A DNA stretch of 64,000 nt from Burkholderia sp. Bp9142 (lineage in GTDB: Bacteria; Pseudomonadota; Gammaproteobacteria; Burkholderiales; Burkholderiaceae), in assembly GCF_003853415.1 (NCBI RefSeq), contig NZ_QTPP01000036.1:1-64000 (forward strand), read 5' to 3'. The notes beneath the pieces were generated by a model. It worked only from the letters and a program-made list of their open reading frames with translations, had not been told where the DNA came from and made no database searches. Below are positions 17,031-26,748 of the stretch, in pieces (the stretch's first letter is position 1; each line of letters begins with the position of its first letter). A program made the position numbers and the translations under genes.

Positions 17031-17397
17031 GACATTGATTCCAGAAAGACGAATATAGGACTGCCGTATACCTGCGCTGCACCGACGACCGTTCGTCGCC
17101 GTATTCGATGACTCACCCGCTGGCGGCAAGCTCGTCATGCAAAGCGCATTCGGCAGAAAAATCAACGTCTCCAGCTCAATGTACCCTCTGGTGCCGTGCT
17201 TGGTCTGGTCGCTCTCAGCCCGCACGGTGGGCCGACAGCCTTATATCGACCATGAGTTTACGTTTTCCTGGTAGCGCGATTAAGTAGCTATGTTCGCTAG
17301 GACCTATTAATTTTTCTCATGAATAGCTGCAAGTACAGCCTGCGCGCAAAAGCTCATTGGTGTTAGGATTCTGGCACTTTCGACTCGGGAATCGCCG
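17031..17397. promoter_or_regulatory. Divergent promoter region, DUF4148 gene and lysR
   Basis: A 367-bp gap between divergent genes. A dyad CTATT (17304-17308) and AATAG (17322-17326) lies about 75 bp upstream of the LysR start. It could be a LysR-type binding site, although the spacing is not the canonical T-N11-A. No gene is seen. Confidence 0.35.
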
Positions 17398-18291
17398 ATG
17401 AATCGGGAAAACCTCAACGACCTACAAGTGTTTCTGGCCGTGGCACGCGAGAGGAGCTTCACGCGCGCTGCGGCACGACTCGGCGTCTCACAGTCAGCGC
17501 TGAGCCATACGATCCGCGATCTCGAGTCACGCCTCGGTATTCGCCTCCTCACTCGCACGACACGCAGTGTCTCGACGACCGATGCCGGCGAAGAATTGCT
17601 CCAGACGGTCGCGCCATGTATCGAAGAGATCGAGGCGAAGCTGGCATCGCTTTCGGACTTCCGAGACAAACCCGCAGGCGTCGTCCGCATTACTGCAACC
17701 GATCATCCGATCGATACAGTCGTTTGGCCGAAATTGAGGAAGCTACTACCAAAGTATCCCGAGATTCGAGTCGAGATCTCGGTCGACTACAGTCTCGCGA
17801 ACATCGTTGAGGAACGGTACGACATCGGCATCAGGTTTGGGGACCAGGTAGCGAAGGATATGATCGCGGTCAGGATCAGTCCGGACATTCCGATGGTGAT
17901 CGTCGGGGCACCCTCCTATCTCAGAGGGCGAGCGCTTCCAGAAACGCCAGAGGATCTCCTTCAGCACGACTGCATTACACTGCGGCTCACCACCATGAAA
18001 GGCGTGTATGCATGGGAGCTGAAAAAAGGAAAACGCGAAATTCAAGTCCGTGTCGGTGGCCAACTGACCTTCAATACACAGCCGCAAATGCTGCAGGCCG
18101 CTCTGGACGGATTCGGGTTGGCGTTCCTGCCGAAAGACGCGGCGCAGCCGTATCTTCGAAGCGGCGGTCTCCAATGCGTGCTCGAAGACTGGTGCCCGAC
18201 ATTTCCGGGCTACCACGCTTACTATCCGAGCCGCCGCCAGGCATCGCGCGCATTTTCGGTCGTGATCGACGCGCTGAAACATCGTGCTTGA
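17398..18291 (+). CDS. LysR-family transcriptional regulator
   Basis: A 297-residue LysR-type regulator. The N-terminal winged helix-turn-helix spans about residues 5-65 (FLAVARERSFTRAAARLGVS, then QSALSHTIRDLE). The C-terminal effector domain is of the CrgA/DsdC-like type with GVVRITATDHP and the GFGLAFLPKDAA element. It is divergent from the DUF4148 gene and convergent with the molybdenum hydroxylase operon (170 bp away at its end). The regulated genes are not known; the divergent promoter is the first candidate. Confidence 0.92.
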   Translation: MNRENLNDLQVFLAVARERSFTRAAARLGVSQSALSHTIRDLESRLGIRLLTRTTRSVSTTDAGEELLQTVAPCIEEIEAKLASLSDFRDKPAGVVRITATDHPIDTVVWPKLRKLLPKYPEIRVEISVDYSLANIVEERYDIGIRFGDQVAKDMIAVRISPDIPMVIVGAPSYLRGRALPETPEDLLQHDCITLRLTTMKGVYAWELKKGKREIQVRVGGQLTFNTQPQMLQAALDGFGLAFLPKDAAQPYLRSGGLQCVLEDWCPTFPGYHAYYPSRRQASRAFSVVIDALKHRA

Positions 18292-18461
18292 TGTCTGGTC
18301 GATGAAATTGGTCGCTGAAACTTGCAACTCGACCGGTCAAAGTCATCAGCCAGAGGAACTATCCCGCGAGTCGACCGCGCTACGCGCGGTGCACACTCGC
18401 TCGCCACGCTGATCGCCAGAACCGCCTCGTTTGTTGCCACCGAGTGACGGGGCGATCCGCC

Positions 18462-19826
18462 TCAACGCATCTGTAGAACGATCACATTACTACTGGCCGG
18501 ATTCGTCCGCTCGCGAAGGTGTTTCACCTCATCGGCCGTCACCGGCCCGCCACGGTTACCCCACGAGCTCCGGACGAAAGTCAGTACGTCTGCGATCTCC
18601 TGGTCCGACAGCTGCTTGCGAAACGGCGGCATGCGATAGGTGTCCGGTACGCCAGCCGCGACGACACGACCGGAGCCGTTCAGCGCCGCGTTGATGGACG
18701 ACACGTTCGTGTTGGCCATCGATGATGCGGCACCTGCCAAGGGCGGGATCCATTGTCCTTGTCCGCGTCCGTCGATACCGTGGCACGCGCTGCATTTCGC
18801 CATGAACGTCTGTGCACCTGGTACCTTCAGCCGTTGATCGAGCGCGAGATGCCCGTTGGACGCGGCATCGTATTGCCACGGGGCGCCGTCGCGCGCCGGA
18901 TTGCCGGGTAGCGTCTTCAGATAGTGCGCGACCGCCCGCAAATCGTCGTCCGTCATGTACTGCGTCGAGTTGTTGAACACGTCGGCCATCGAACCGAACA
19001 CGACGGCGTGCGGGTTCCGCCCCGCCCTCAGGAAACGAAAGACGTCGTCTTCGCTCCAGCGGCCGAGCCCCGTGTTCGCGTCGCCACGCAAACTCGGCGC
19101 ATACCAGCCATCCAGTTCGGCGCCGGCCAGATAGAGTGCACTGCGCTCGTCGAGTGCCTTCTCGTTCATTGCCACGCCGCGCGGTGTGTGACAGCTGCCG
19201 CAGTGGCCGAGTCCCTGAACGAGGTAGGCACCCCGGTTCCATTGCACGTCGGCCGACACTTTCGCCTGATAGGCGCCCGGCTCGGTGAATACGGCGTTCC
19301 AAAGCGCGAGCGGCCACCGCATGTTCAGCGGCCAGGGAATATCGCTGCGCTTGTTTTCCTTCCGAACCGGTTGCACACCGTGCGTGAAGTATGCGTACAG
19401 TGCGCGCACGTCGTCGTCGGCGAGCTTCGAGTAAGACGGGTACGGCATCGCCGGATAGAGCCGACGACCGTCGCGTGCGATGCCGTCGCGCAGTGCACGG
19501 TCGAAATCGGCGAGCGTATAGCTGCCGATGCCGGTTGCGCTATCGGGCGTAATGTTCGTCGCGAAGATTGATCCCATCGGCGTGGCCATCTCGAGGCCGC
19601 CGGCAAACGGTGCGCCGCTCGGGGTACTGTGACACGCGACACAGTCACCAAGCCGCGCGACGTATTCGCCATGCCGGATCAGTTCGGCCGACGGCACACC
19701 CGTATCGGCAGCGCCGTCGAACGGCGACGCCGGCGTACGGGTCGAGAACCAGGCGATCCCGACCGCCACGACAACGCAGGTGGGCAGCAGGATGGCGAGG
19801 ATCTTCTTGAAGCGGTTTTTCGTCAT
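18462..19826 (-). CDS. Triheme cytochrome c subunit of a Mo-dehydrogenase
   Basis: A 454-residue protein with three CXXCH heme sites (CVACH, CGSCH, CSACH) and an N-terminal membrane anchor (ILAILLPTCVVVAVGIAWF). This layout matches the cytochrome subunit of membrane-bound alcohol/aldehyde and nicotinate-type dehydrogenases, which passes electrons to ubiquinone or the terminal oxidase at the periplasmic face. It follows the Mo subunit by 28 bp. The ATG at 19826 is favoured over a TTG eight codons upstream; neither has a good Shine-Dalgarno. Confidence 0.88.
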   Translation of the reverse strand: MTKNRFKKILAILLPTCVVVAVGIAWFSTRTPASPFDGAADTGVPSAELIRHGEYVARLGDCVACHSTPSGAPFAGGLEMATPMGSIFATNITPDSATGIGSYTLADFDRALRDGIARDGRRLYPAMPYPSYSKLADDDVRALYAYFTHGVQPVRKENKRSDIPWPLNMRWPLALWNAVFTEPGAYQAKVSADVQWNRGAYLVQGLGHCGSCHTPRGVAMNEKALDERSALYLAGAELDGWYAPSLRGDANTGLGRWSEDDVFRFLRAGRNPHAVVFGSMADVFNNSTQYMTDDDLRAVAHYLKTLPGNPARDGAPWQYDAASNGHLALDQRLKVPGAQTFMAKCSACHGIDGRGQGQWIPPLAGAASSMANTNVSSINAALNGSGRVVAAGVPDTYRMPPFRKQLSDQEIADVLTFVRSSWGNRGGPVTADEVKHLRERTNPASSNVIVLQMR

Positions 19827-19854
19827 TGTCTGGCGTGGCTTTCCGGGCAAGATT

Positions 19855-22113
19855 TCAGGTGTTGAACGTGTAGCGCGAGAGCGGCATGCTGCGAATGCGC
19901 TGCCCCGTCAGCCTGGCAACCGCATTAGCTACAGCCGGCGGCACGGCAGGCAATGGAGGCTCGCCGATTCCACCCATCTTTTCGCCGCTCTCGATGATCC
20001 GGACGTGTACGCGCGCCATCCGCGCGGGTGGCAGGATCGGATACATGTCGTAATTGCGTGCGGTCGGCACACCCTTTTCGTAGGTCGCCTCTTCCATCAA
20101 GACTTGGGACAGTCCGAGCGCCACTGCTCCGCTCACCTGCGCCTGGATGATCGCCGGGTTGACGATGCTGCCCGGATCGATCGCTTCCCAGATATCGTGT
20201 ACCTTGACTTGCCCCTGCTCGATCGACACTTCCGCAATCACCGCCGCTTCGGTACCAAAGGGACTTGCCATCGCGACGCCGCGCGCGCGGCGCGTGCCGT
20301 CGCTGGCCGTAAACGGTCCGCGTTTCCAGCCGCCGGACATTTCGCCCACCGCGCGCAGCAGGTTCGTGAGCCGCTTGTTGCCGTTCAGCATCCGCATCCG
20401 CAGGTCATACGGATCGTGCCCGCCCTCGTCGGCCAGCTCGTCCAGGAACGTCTCGTAGAAAAAGTCGTTCATCGAATTGCCGACCGAGCGCCAGTAACCC
20501 TGCACCATCGGACTCTTCACATAGAGACGGGCAATGCGACGATCCGGAATCGCGTATTTCTTGCCGGCCAGCCCTTCGACGGCGCTGGGATCGACTGTCT
20601 CGCCGCGCTTGTTGCTCAACGCCTCGGTCGGACCTTCGGTGACCGTCACGGCCTCGAGGGCGATCGGCAGCCCCTGCGCATCGAGTCCACCGCGGAAGCG
20701 CACCGCGGCCATCGGCCGCAACGCATCGCGCAGGAACTCTTCCTCGCGACTCCAGATGACCTTGACCGGTCGTCCGACGGCCTTTGCCAGCTGAATCGCC
20801 TGCGGATACACGAGCGCTGTGTCGTAGAGAAAGTGGCGCCCGAAGAATCCTCCCAGCAGCGGAGAGTGGATGATCACCTTCTCGGCAGGCAAGCCCGTAC
20901 GCTTGACGATATCGGCCTGGAACATCTCGGGCGCCTGATTGGGTATCCACAGCTCGAGCGAGCCGTCCGCGTTGAATCGCGCGAGTGCCGACGGCGGCTC
21001 CAGCTGCGCGTGATTCAAATACTGGCTGTGATAGGTCGCGTTGACGACTTTCTTCGCGCGCTTGAATGCGGCGTTCGCATTCCCCACGACCTCGGCGTTG
21101 TCACCGACGCCCGGCTCGTTGGCGAGGCGCCGTGCGAATTCCGCGGTCGAGAAATCGGCCGGCATGTAACGCACGGTCGAATCCGTACCCGGCTCCCGCC
21201 AGTCGACCTGAAGCGCCTCCGCGGCGCGTTTCGCGACCCACCAGCGCTCCGCCACCACCGCGACTGCACCCGGCAAACGATGAACGGAATGCACGCCTTT
21301 CATCGCGCCGACCTGTGCCTCATTGCGGATTGCAGCCACGGTCAGTCCCAGCCGGGGAGCATGCTGAACCGCCGCCTGCAGCATGCCGTCCACGCGACTG
21401 TCGATACTGTACATCGCCTTGCCCGTCGATTTCTGATGCACATCCACACGCTGGATCGGCTTGCCAATCCAGCGGAATTGCGCCGGATCCTTCAACTTCA
21501 CGCTTGCGGGACCGGGCACGGGCAGGTCCATCGCATGCGACGCGAGCTGCCCGTAATCGAGCGAGCGACCTGACGCGCGATGGATCACCTTGCCCGGTTC
21601 CGTGCTCAAGCCATCGACCGGGACGCGCATTTGAGCCGCCGCCGCCTGCAGCAACATCTGCCGAGCAAGCGCGCCCAAACGGCGCATCGTCGGATAACTC
21701 ATGCGCACCGACATGCTGCCGCCGGTAATGCGCATGCCGTTGTCCATCACTTTGTACTCGGCACCAGGCGGCGCGCTTTCCACGACAAAGCTGGCAGGAT
21801 CGGCATCCAGCTCCTCGCCAACGATTTGCGCCATCGCTGTAAAGACGCCCTGCCCGCCTTCCATGAACGGACTGAGAAACCGGATCGAGTTGTCCGGACG
21901 AATCTCCAGGAACGCCGGAACACGCGTCCCAGGCGTTGTAGCCGCCGCAGTGGCAGCGGCGCGCGCGGTACGCACCGGCAGACCGAAACCAAGGACCAGC
22001 GCGCCCGCAGCGGTGCCCGCACTCGCCAGAAGGAAACGGCGACGGGAAATGTTGGTCGGCTCGTCAATCGGAAAGACGTCGCTCGGTGCGGACGTGTCAG
22101 CCAGCTTCGTCAT
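19855..22113 (-). CDS. Xanthine dehydrogenase-family molybdopterin-binding subunit
   Basis: A 752-residue large subunit of the isoquinoline 1-oxidoreductase (IorB) / aldehyde dehydrogenase type. A twin-arginine signal (SRRRFLLASAGTAAGALVLG) sends the folded cofactor-loaded enzyme to the periplasm. Characteristic stretches are GGQGVFTAMAQIVGEELDAD, LLGGFFGRHFLYDTA and GYWRSVGNSMNDFFYE, followed by GVAMASPFGTEAAVIAEVSI. It binds the molybdenum cytosine dinucleotide cofactor and hydroxylates or oxidises an aldehyde or N-heterocycle; the actual substrate is unknown. Its start overlaps the 2Fe-2S gene stop (ATGA). Confidence 0.9.
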   Translation of the reverse strand: MTKLADTSAPSDVFPIDEPTNISRRRFLLASAGTAAGALVLGFGLPVRTARAAATAAATTPGTRVPAFLEIRPDNSIRFLSPFMEGGQGVFTAMAQIVGEELDADPASFVVESAPPGAEYKVMDNGMRITGGSMSVRMSYPTMRRLGALARQMLLQAAAAQMRVPVDGLSTEPGKVIHRASGRSLDYGQLASHAMDLPVPGPASVKLKDPAQFRWIGKPIQRVDVHQKSTGKAMYSIDSRVDGMLQAAVQHAPRLGLTVAAIRNEAQVGAMKGVHSVHRLPGAVAVVAERWWVAKRAAEALQVDWREPGTDSTVRYMPADFSTAEFARRLANEPGVGDNAEVVGNANAAFKRAKKVVNATYHSQYLNHAQLEPPSALARFNADGSLELWIPNQAPEMFQADIVKRTGLPAEKVIIHSPLLGGFFGRHFLYDTALVYPQAIQLAKAVGRPVKVIWSREEEFLRDALRPMAAVRFRGGLDAQGLPIALEAVTVTEGPTEALSNKRGETVDPSAVEGLAGKKYAIPDRRIARLYVKSPMVQGYWRSVGNSMNDFFYETFLDELADEGGHDPYDLRMRMLNGNKRLTNLLRAVGEMSGGWKRGPFTASDGTRRARGVAMASPFGTEAAVIAEVSIEQGQVKVHDIWEAIDPGSIVNPAIIQAQVSGAVALGLSQVLMEEATYEKGVPTARNYDMYPILPPARMARVHVRIIESGEKMGGIGEPPLPAVPPAVANAVARLTGQRIRSMPLSRYTFNT

Positions 22114-22706
22114 GCGTCACCCCGCTCTTCTTCTGTGGTGCCGGACACCTTGCAGGCGATCGCACCCACCGCCGCGATACCTGCCAGCGTCGCGGTCGCT
22201 GCCGTGGCGGCGTGTTGCATCGTCGGCCCGGACGGCTGAGCGACGGCAGCATGGGGGTTGGAACCGCCCGATAGATCGTTCACGGCCGCATGAATCGCGT
22301 TGTATGTTCCGCAGCGACACAGATTGATCATCGCTGCCGCGACTTGCTCGTCGGAAGGATGCGACGTCTGCTTGAGCAGCGCGGTCGCGGCCATGACCTG
22401 ACCGGATTGACAGTAGCCGCACTGAGGAACCTGGTGCTTGACCCACGCCGCGACAACGCGCTTGCCGACCGCATCCTCCTCAATCGCTTCGATGGTCGTG
22501 ATTTTGCGTCCGACGACACCTTCGATGGGCGTGACGCAGGAGCGCATCAACGCGCCGTCGACCAACACGGAGCAGGCACCGCATTGCGCAAGGCCGCAGC
22601 CGTATTTGGTGCCCGTCAGGCCGAGTTCATCGCGAAGCGCCCATAGCAAGGGCGTATCGCCATCGGAATGGACTTCGTAGGTCTTGCCGTTGATTTGAAG
22701 CTGCAT
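22110..22706 (-). CDS. 2Fe-2S subunit of the Mo-dehydrogenase, with hydrophobic tail
   Basis: A 198-residue iron-sulfur subunit. The plant-type cluster site is CGLAQCGACSVLVDG with the fourth cysteine in MRSC. The second cluster uses CGYCQSG and CRCGTYNAI. The family is usually about 150-160 residues, but here about 45 extra residues follow. They include a hydrophobic run ATATLAGIAAVGAIACKV, which looks like a membrane segment. The ATG at 22706 has GGGAG upstream. It is the first gene of the operon 2Fe-2S, Mo subunit, cytochrome c. Electrons pass from the Mo centre through the two clusters to the cytochrome. Confidence 0.9.
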   Translation of the reverse strand: MQLQINGKTYEVHSDGDTPLLWALRDELGLTGTKYGCGLAQCGACSVLVDGALMRSCVTPIEGVVGRKITTIEAIEEDAVGKRVVAAWVKHQVPQCGYCQSGQVMAATALLKQTSHPSDEQVAAAMINLCRCGTYNAIHAAVNDLSGGSNPHAAVAQPSGPTMQHAATAATATLAGIAAVGAIACKVSGTTEEERGDA

Positions 22707-23388
22707 GGCACTCCCATCTTTTCGTAAAGCTGAAATTGCGAGCGCGGCGCTCTGGACTCCCACATTGACGCCGACGTACCTCGCGGATGCGGCCGATGCT
22801 AGCACGCAAGGAATTTGTAATTACCCCATCGATACAGATTGCCCCTATTAGCACCATTCATGAATATCGAACGTAAACTCGTGGCGGACAGCGAATCCGG
22901 TTCAGTCTCCGCTACCGTAATGACGTCGTTGACGGATTGCGGTTTGACGCCGGGCTCGGCACACGACAAGCGAAAATGTATCGGCAGATATTCAGCCGGG
23001 ATCGATAAGGCAGGAATGGCACATCATTGATTACTTGCGCTCATGACTCCAATCACGTTCCGGGGAGTTTTCTATCGCGGCTCTCTCTCTATCATTGAAA
23101 TCGAACGTCCAACTACAGACGCCTACTTACAGCCGGTTCGACCAACACGTTCGGTGATCAGCGTCTAGTCGCTTGGCTCGACGGGGCCCGATTCGAACCG
23201 CGTCCAAGGCACTCCCGGCCACGGAATCGCCCGAATATTCGCCGCAACCGCGATCGCAACTCCGGCGTTTCGTGACTCGAATCTTCCACCCGGGACAACA
23301 CACCACGTGTAAGCAAGCGAAACCGGCAATCCGGGCCGATCGCCTTTATTGCCGAACCGCAGACTCGCCACTTGATAAGGAGAATGCA
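22707..23388. other. Gene-free stretch between divergent genes
   Basis: About 680 bp between the 2Fe-2S gene and the SDR gene. The frames present are short and unlike known proteins. It must hold the divergent promoters. I see no repeat or clear operator. Confidence 0.45.
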
Positions 23389-24219
23389 GTGACCAAGGTA
23401 TGGTTCATTACCGGAGCCGGCAGCGGCCTCGGTGCTGGTGTCGCGAAGGCGGCATTGACGGCTGGCGACAAGGTCGTAGCCGTCGGACGAGACACGGCCA
23501 AGATCGAGCGCTCCCTAGGCGATTTCGCCGGGGATAGTCTCGCAATCATCAAAGCCGACGTGACCAAAGCGGGCGATGTTACTGAGGCGGTCGCAACCGC
23601 CATCCGTCGCTTCGGTCGCGTCGACGTACTGGTCAACAACGCCGGCTTTTGCCTGCTCGGAAACTTCGAAGAACTCGAATGGCAGGATATCGAGCGTCAG
23701 TTCAACACGAACGTCTACGGCGTGATGCACGTGCTTCGGGCAGTGCTGCCTGTGATGCGCAAACAGCGATCCGGGCATGTGATGAACATCAGCTCCGGTG
23801 GCGGCATCATGGGATTCAGCGATGTAGCGGCCTACTGCGCGACCAAGTTCGCGGTCGAAGGACTCACGCTTTCGGTGGCGGGCGAAATCGAGCAATTCGG
23901 GATCAAGTCGACCGTGGTGGAGCCGGGCATGTTCCGGACGGACCTGCTGGCCGACAGCAACGTCCGCTACACGCCCCCGTCGATTTCCGATTATGCGCAT
24001 GAGGAACCAGTCAATACGTCTTGGTCCCGCATCAACGGCACCCAGGTAGGCGACCCCGACAAGTTCGGCGAGGCGCTGGTCAAGTTGACTGCCCTGGAAA
24101 ATCCGCCGCGGTTCTTCGCGGTTGGAGGCGATGTCCTGGACATCATTCGCGACGTCACCGAGCTACGTCGGCGAGATGCCGCTGCCCACGAGGCGCTCTC
24201 GAGATCGACTGACTTCTGA
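23389..24219 (+). CDS. SDR family NAD(P)-dependent oxidoreductase
   Basis: A 276-residue classical SDR. It has the nucleotide motif TGAGSGLG near residue 10, NNAG, the catalytic serine in NISSGGG and the YCATKFA Tyr/Lys pair. The segment VVEPGMFRTDLL and the extended C-terminus are typical of the DltE / 17-beta-HSD-like group often found in soil bacteria. The start is the GTG at 23389 because AAGGAGA lies six bases upstream and the SDR fold begins there. The reading frame is open 72 codons further upstream without similarity. It precedes the zinc alcohol dehydrogenase gene by 326 bp. Confidence 0.87.
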   Translation: MTKVWFITGAGSGLGAGVAKAALTAGDKVVAVGRDTAKIERSLGDFAGDSLAIIKADVTKAGDVTEAVATAIRRFGRVDVLVNNAGFCLLGNFEELEWQDIERQFNTNVYGVMHVLRAVLPVMRKQRSGHVMNISSGGGIMGFSDVAAYCATKFAVEGLTLSVAGEIEQFGIKSTVVEPGMFRTDLLADSNVRYTPPSISDYAHEEPVNTSWSRINGTQVGDPDKFGEALVKLTALENPPRFFAVGGDVLDIIRDVTELRRRDAAAHEALSRSTDF

Positions 24220-24545
24220 TTGCATCGATCCGACTGTGCAACGCAAGGGCTCTGGTCCATTGCGATCAGCCCGGCAGCGGCCAGGCTACTGATCGGCCAA
24301 TACCGCGCACCGCCACGTAAATCAACTCGATGGGTTCACGGCGTTCCGATCGCGAGCCAGCTGTATGACATGAAGGCGCGGCTTTACATGGGAAACGAAG
24401 GACCAGCGCACACATTTATTCCGGTTCATGCAAATTCGGACCATCGTGCCGCGTAGCGCGACAACATCGTATTTCGGAGCAGTCCGAGTCAGCCAGACGA
24501 CGTGCCGACTGACGTTCATCTCCCCTTCTATCAAGGAAACAAACC
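24220..24545. other. Gene-free spacer before the alcohol dehydrogenase
   Basis: A 326-bp gap between two rightward genes. No open frame with family similarity was seen. It probably carries a promoter for the alcohol dehydrogenase and hydrolase genes. Confidence 0.4.
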
Positions 24546-25595
24546 GTGTCTGTAAAAGCTTACGGCGCGTATGCCGGTGACAAACCTCTCGAGCCCATGG
24601 AAATTTCCCGGCGAGTGCCTGGCCCGCATGATGTGCTGATCGACATCGCGTATTGCGGCATCTGCCATTCCGATCTTCATCAAGTGCGCGCCGAATGGGC
24701 CGGCACGCAATTCCCATGCGTACCCGGTCACGAAATCGTTGGCCGCGTAGCCGCCGTGGGTGCACACGTGTCCGGATTCGGCCCGGGAGACCTTGTCGGC
24801 ATCGGTTGCATCGTGGACAGTTGCAAGCACTGCGAAGAGTGCGATTCGGGCCTCGAGAATTACTGCGATGGCCTGATCGGTACCTACAACTTCCCAACTG
24901 CGGACGCGCCCGGCTGGACGCTGGGCGGCTACTCCCAGCAGATCGTAGTTCACGAGCGCTATGTTTTGCGCATCCGTCATCCCGAAGAACAGCTCGCCGC
25001 CGTCGCGCCCCTGCTGTGCGCCGGCATCACGACATATTCGCCACTGCGCCACTGGAACGCCGGGCCGGGAAAGAAGGTCGGCATCGTCGGCATCGGTGGC
25101 CTCGGGCACATGGGTATCAAGCTTGCCCACGCGATGGGCGCACATGTCGTTGCGTTCACCACATCGGAATCCAAACGCGAAGACGCCAAGGCGCTGGGGG
25201 CGAACGAGGTCGTCGTATCCCGCAATTCAGACGAAATGGCCGCCCATGTGAAGAGCTTCGATCTGATCGTCAACACCGTTGCGGCACCTCACGACCTCAA
25301 CGTATTCCTCACGCTGCTGAAGCGGGACGGCACCCTGACGCTCGTCGGTGCACCTGCGTCGCCACATCCCTCACCCGAAGTGTTCAATCTGATCTTCAAG
25401 CGGCGATCACTTGCAGGCTCGATGATCGGCGGCATTCCCGAAACACAGGAAATGCTCGATTTCTGCGCCGAGCACGGCATCGTCGCCGACATCGAGTTGA
25501 TCGGGGTCGACCAGATCAACGATGCCTATGAGCGCATGCTCAAGGGCGACGTCAAATATCGCTTCGTGATCGACAACGCCACTTTGGCCGCATGA
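24546..25595 (+). CDS. Zinc-dependent NAD(P) alcohol dehydrogenase, YahK-like
   Basis: A 349-residue medium-chain dehydrogenase of the cinnamyl-alcohol/YahK type, which reduces aldehydes to alcohols. The catalytic zinc ligands are in CGICHSDLH and GHE. The structural zinc site is CKHCEECDSGLENYC, and the nucleotide loop is GIGGLGHMG. The GTG start at 24546 has AAGGAAAC upstream. The hydrolase at 25659 follows after 63 bp and is probably in the same transcript. Confidence 0.9.
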   Translation: MSVKAYGAYAGDKPLEPMEISRRVPGPHDVLIDIAYCGICHSDLHQVRAEWAGTQFPCVPGHEIVGRVAAVGAHVSGFGPGDLVGIGCIVDSCKHCEECDSGLENYCDGLIGTYNFPTADAPGWTLGGYSQQIVVHERYVLRIRHPEEQLAAVAPLLCAGITTYSPLRHWNAGPGKKVGIVGIGGLGHMGIKLAHAMGAHVVAFTTSESKREDAKALGANEVVVSRNSDEMAAHVKSFDLIVNTVAAPHDLNVFLTLLKRDGTLTLVGAPASPHPSPEVFNLIFKRRSLAGSMIGGIPETQEMLDFCAEHGIVADIELIGVDQINDAYERMLKGDVKYRFVIDNATLAA

Positions 25596-25658
25596 ACGCG
25601 ATGCTACATCGTAGACACCATCGGGCTTAGGTTACTTCACAAGACGAAGGACGCATCA

Positions 25659-26684
25659 ATGAAAAAGCTCATTATGTTGCTTGGCCTGCTTGTCAGTACA
25701 CTCTCCGCAGCGGCGGCTGACATGTCCAACGGGGCCGACAATTTTTACAAGAGTGACCGGGTAGCTTCGCAGAAGGTCACGTTCAAGAATCAATACAAGA
25801 TGGACATCGTCGGGAATCTCTTCGTTCCGAAGAATCTCGACCGTAGCAAAAAGAGCCCGGCGATCATCGTCGGGCATCCGATGGGCGCCGTCAAAGAACA
25901 GAGCTCGAACCTGTACGCGCAAAGGCTGGCTGAGCAGGGATTCGTCACGCTCGCCATCGACCAGTCCTTCTGGGGCGAGAGTGCCGGGCAGCCGCGCAAT
26001 GCTGTAGCACCGGACATATACGCCGAAGCCTTCAGCGCTGCCGTGGATTTCCTCGGAACGAGGCCGTTTGTGGACCGACAGCGAATTGGCGTGCTCGGCA
26101 TCTGCGGTAGCGGAAGCTTTGTCATCAGCGCAGCCAAGATCGATCCACGCATGAAAGCCATCGCGACAGTCAGCATGTACGACATGGGCGGCGTCAATCG
26201 AAACGGTCTGCGGCATTCGCAGACCGTTGAGCAGCGGAAGCAGGCAATCGCCGCAGCTGCAGAACAACGCTATGTCGAATTCGCCGGTGGTAAAGCCGAG
26301 TACACCAGCGGGACGGTGCATGAGTTGGACGCAGATACTCCGCCAATTCAGCGCGAATTTTACGATTTCTACCGCACACCACGGGGCGAGTACACGCCGA
26401 AGGGATCGTCGCGCGCGCTCACGACGCACCCGACATTGACCAGCAACGTCAAGTTCATGAACTTCTATCCGTTCAATGACATCGAGACGATATCACCCCG
26501 CCCGATGCTGTTCATCACGGGTGAGAACGCACACTCTCGGGAATTCAGCGAAGAGGCCTACCGACTTGCTGGCCAACCGAAAGAGCTTGTCGTCGTACCG
26601 GGTGCAGGTCACGTCGACCTTTACGATCGAGTCAATCTGATTCCGTTCGATAAGCTGACGTCGTTCTTCCAGAAGAACCTCTAG
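25659..26684 (+). CDS. Secreted alpha/beta hydrolase with cysteine nucleophile
   Basis: A 341-residue alpha/beta hydrolase of the dienelactone hydrolase/YcjY-like group, with a signal peptide (LLGLLVSTLSAAAA-D). The nucleophile elbow reads GVLGICGSGSF, so a cysteine replaces the usual serine. The oxyanion region is in GHPMGAVKEQ, and the catalytic histidine is in VVPGAGHVDLYD. Signal peptide and fold place it in the periplasm. The ATG at 25659 is preceded by GAAGGA. A terminator hairpin follows 37 bp after the stop. The substrate is unknown. Confidence 0.85.
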   Translation: MKKLIMLLGLLVSTLSAAAADMSNGADNFYKSDRVASQKVTFKNQYKMDIVGNLFVPKNLDRSKKSPAIIVGHPMGAVKEQSSNLYAQRLAEQGFVTLAIDQSFWGESAGQPRNAVAPDIYAEAFSAAVDFLGTRPFVDRQRIGVLGICGSGSFVISAAKIDPRMKAIATVSMYDMGGVNRNGLRHSQTVEQRKQAIAAAAEQRYVEFAGGKAEYTSGTVHELDADTPPIQREFYDFYRTPRGEYTPKGSSRALTTHPTLTSNVKFMNFYPFNDIETISPRPMLFITGENAHSREFSEEAYRLAGQPKELVVVPGAGHVDLYDRVNLIPFDKLTSFFQKNL

Positions 26685-26720
26685 TCGATGAGGTTCGCGG
26701 CTACCCGCAGCCGACAGTCC

Positions 26721-26748
26721 AAAGGCCACGCTCCGGCGTGGCCTTTTT
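26721..26748 (+). terminator. Rho-independent terminator after the hydrolase gene
   Basis: Stem AAGGCCACGC / GCGTGGCCTT with loop TCCG, followed by a T-run. It ends the SDR-alcohol dehydrogenase-hydrolase transcription block. Confidence 0.88.
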
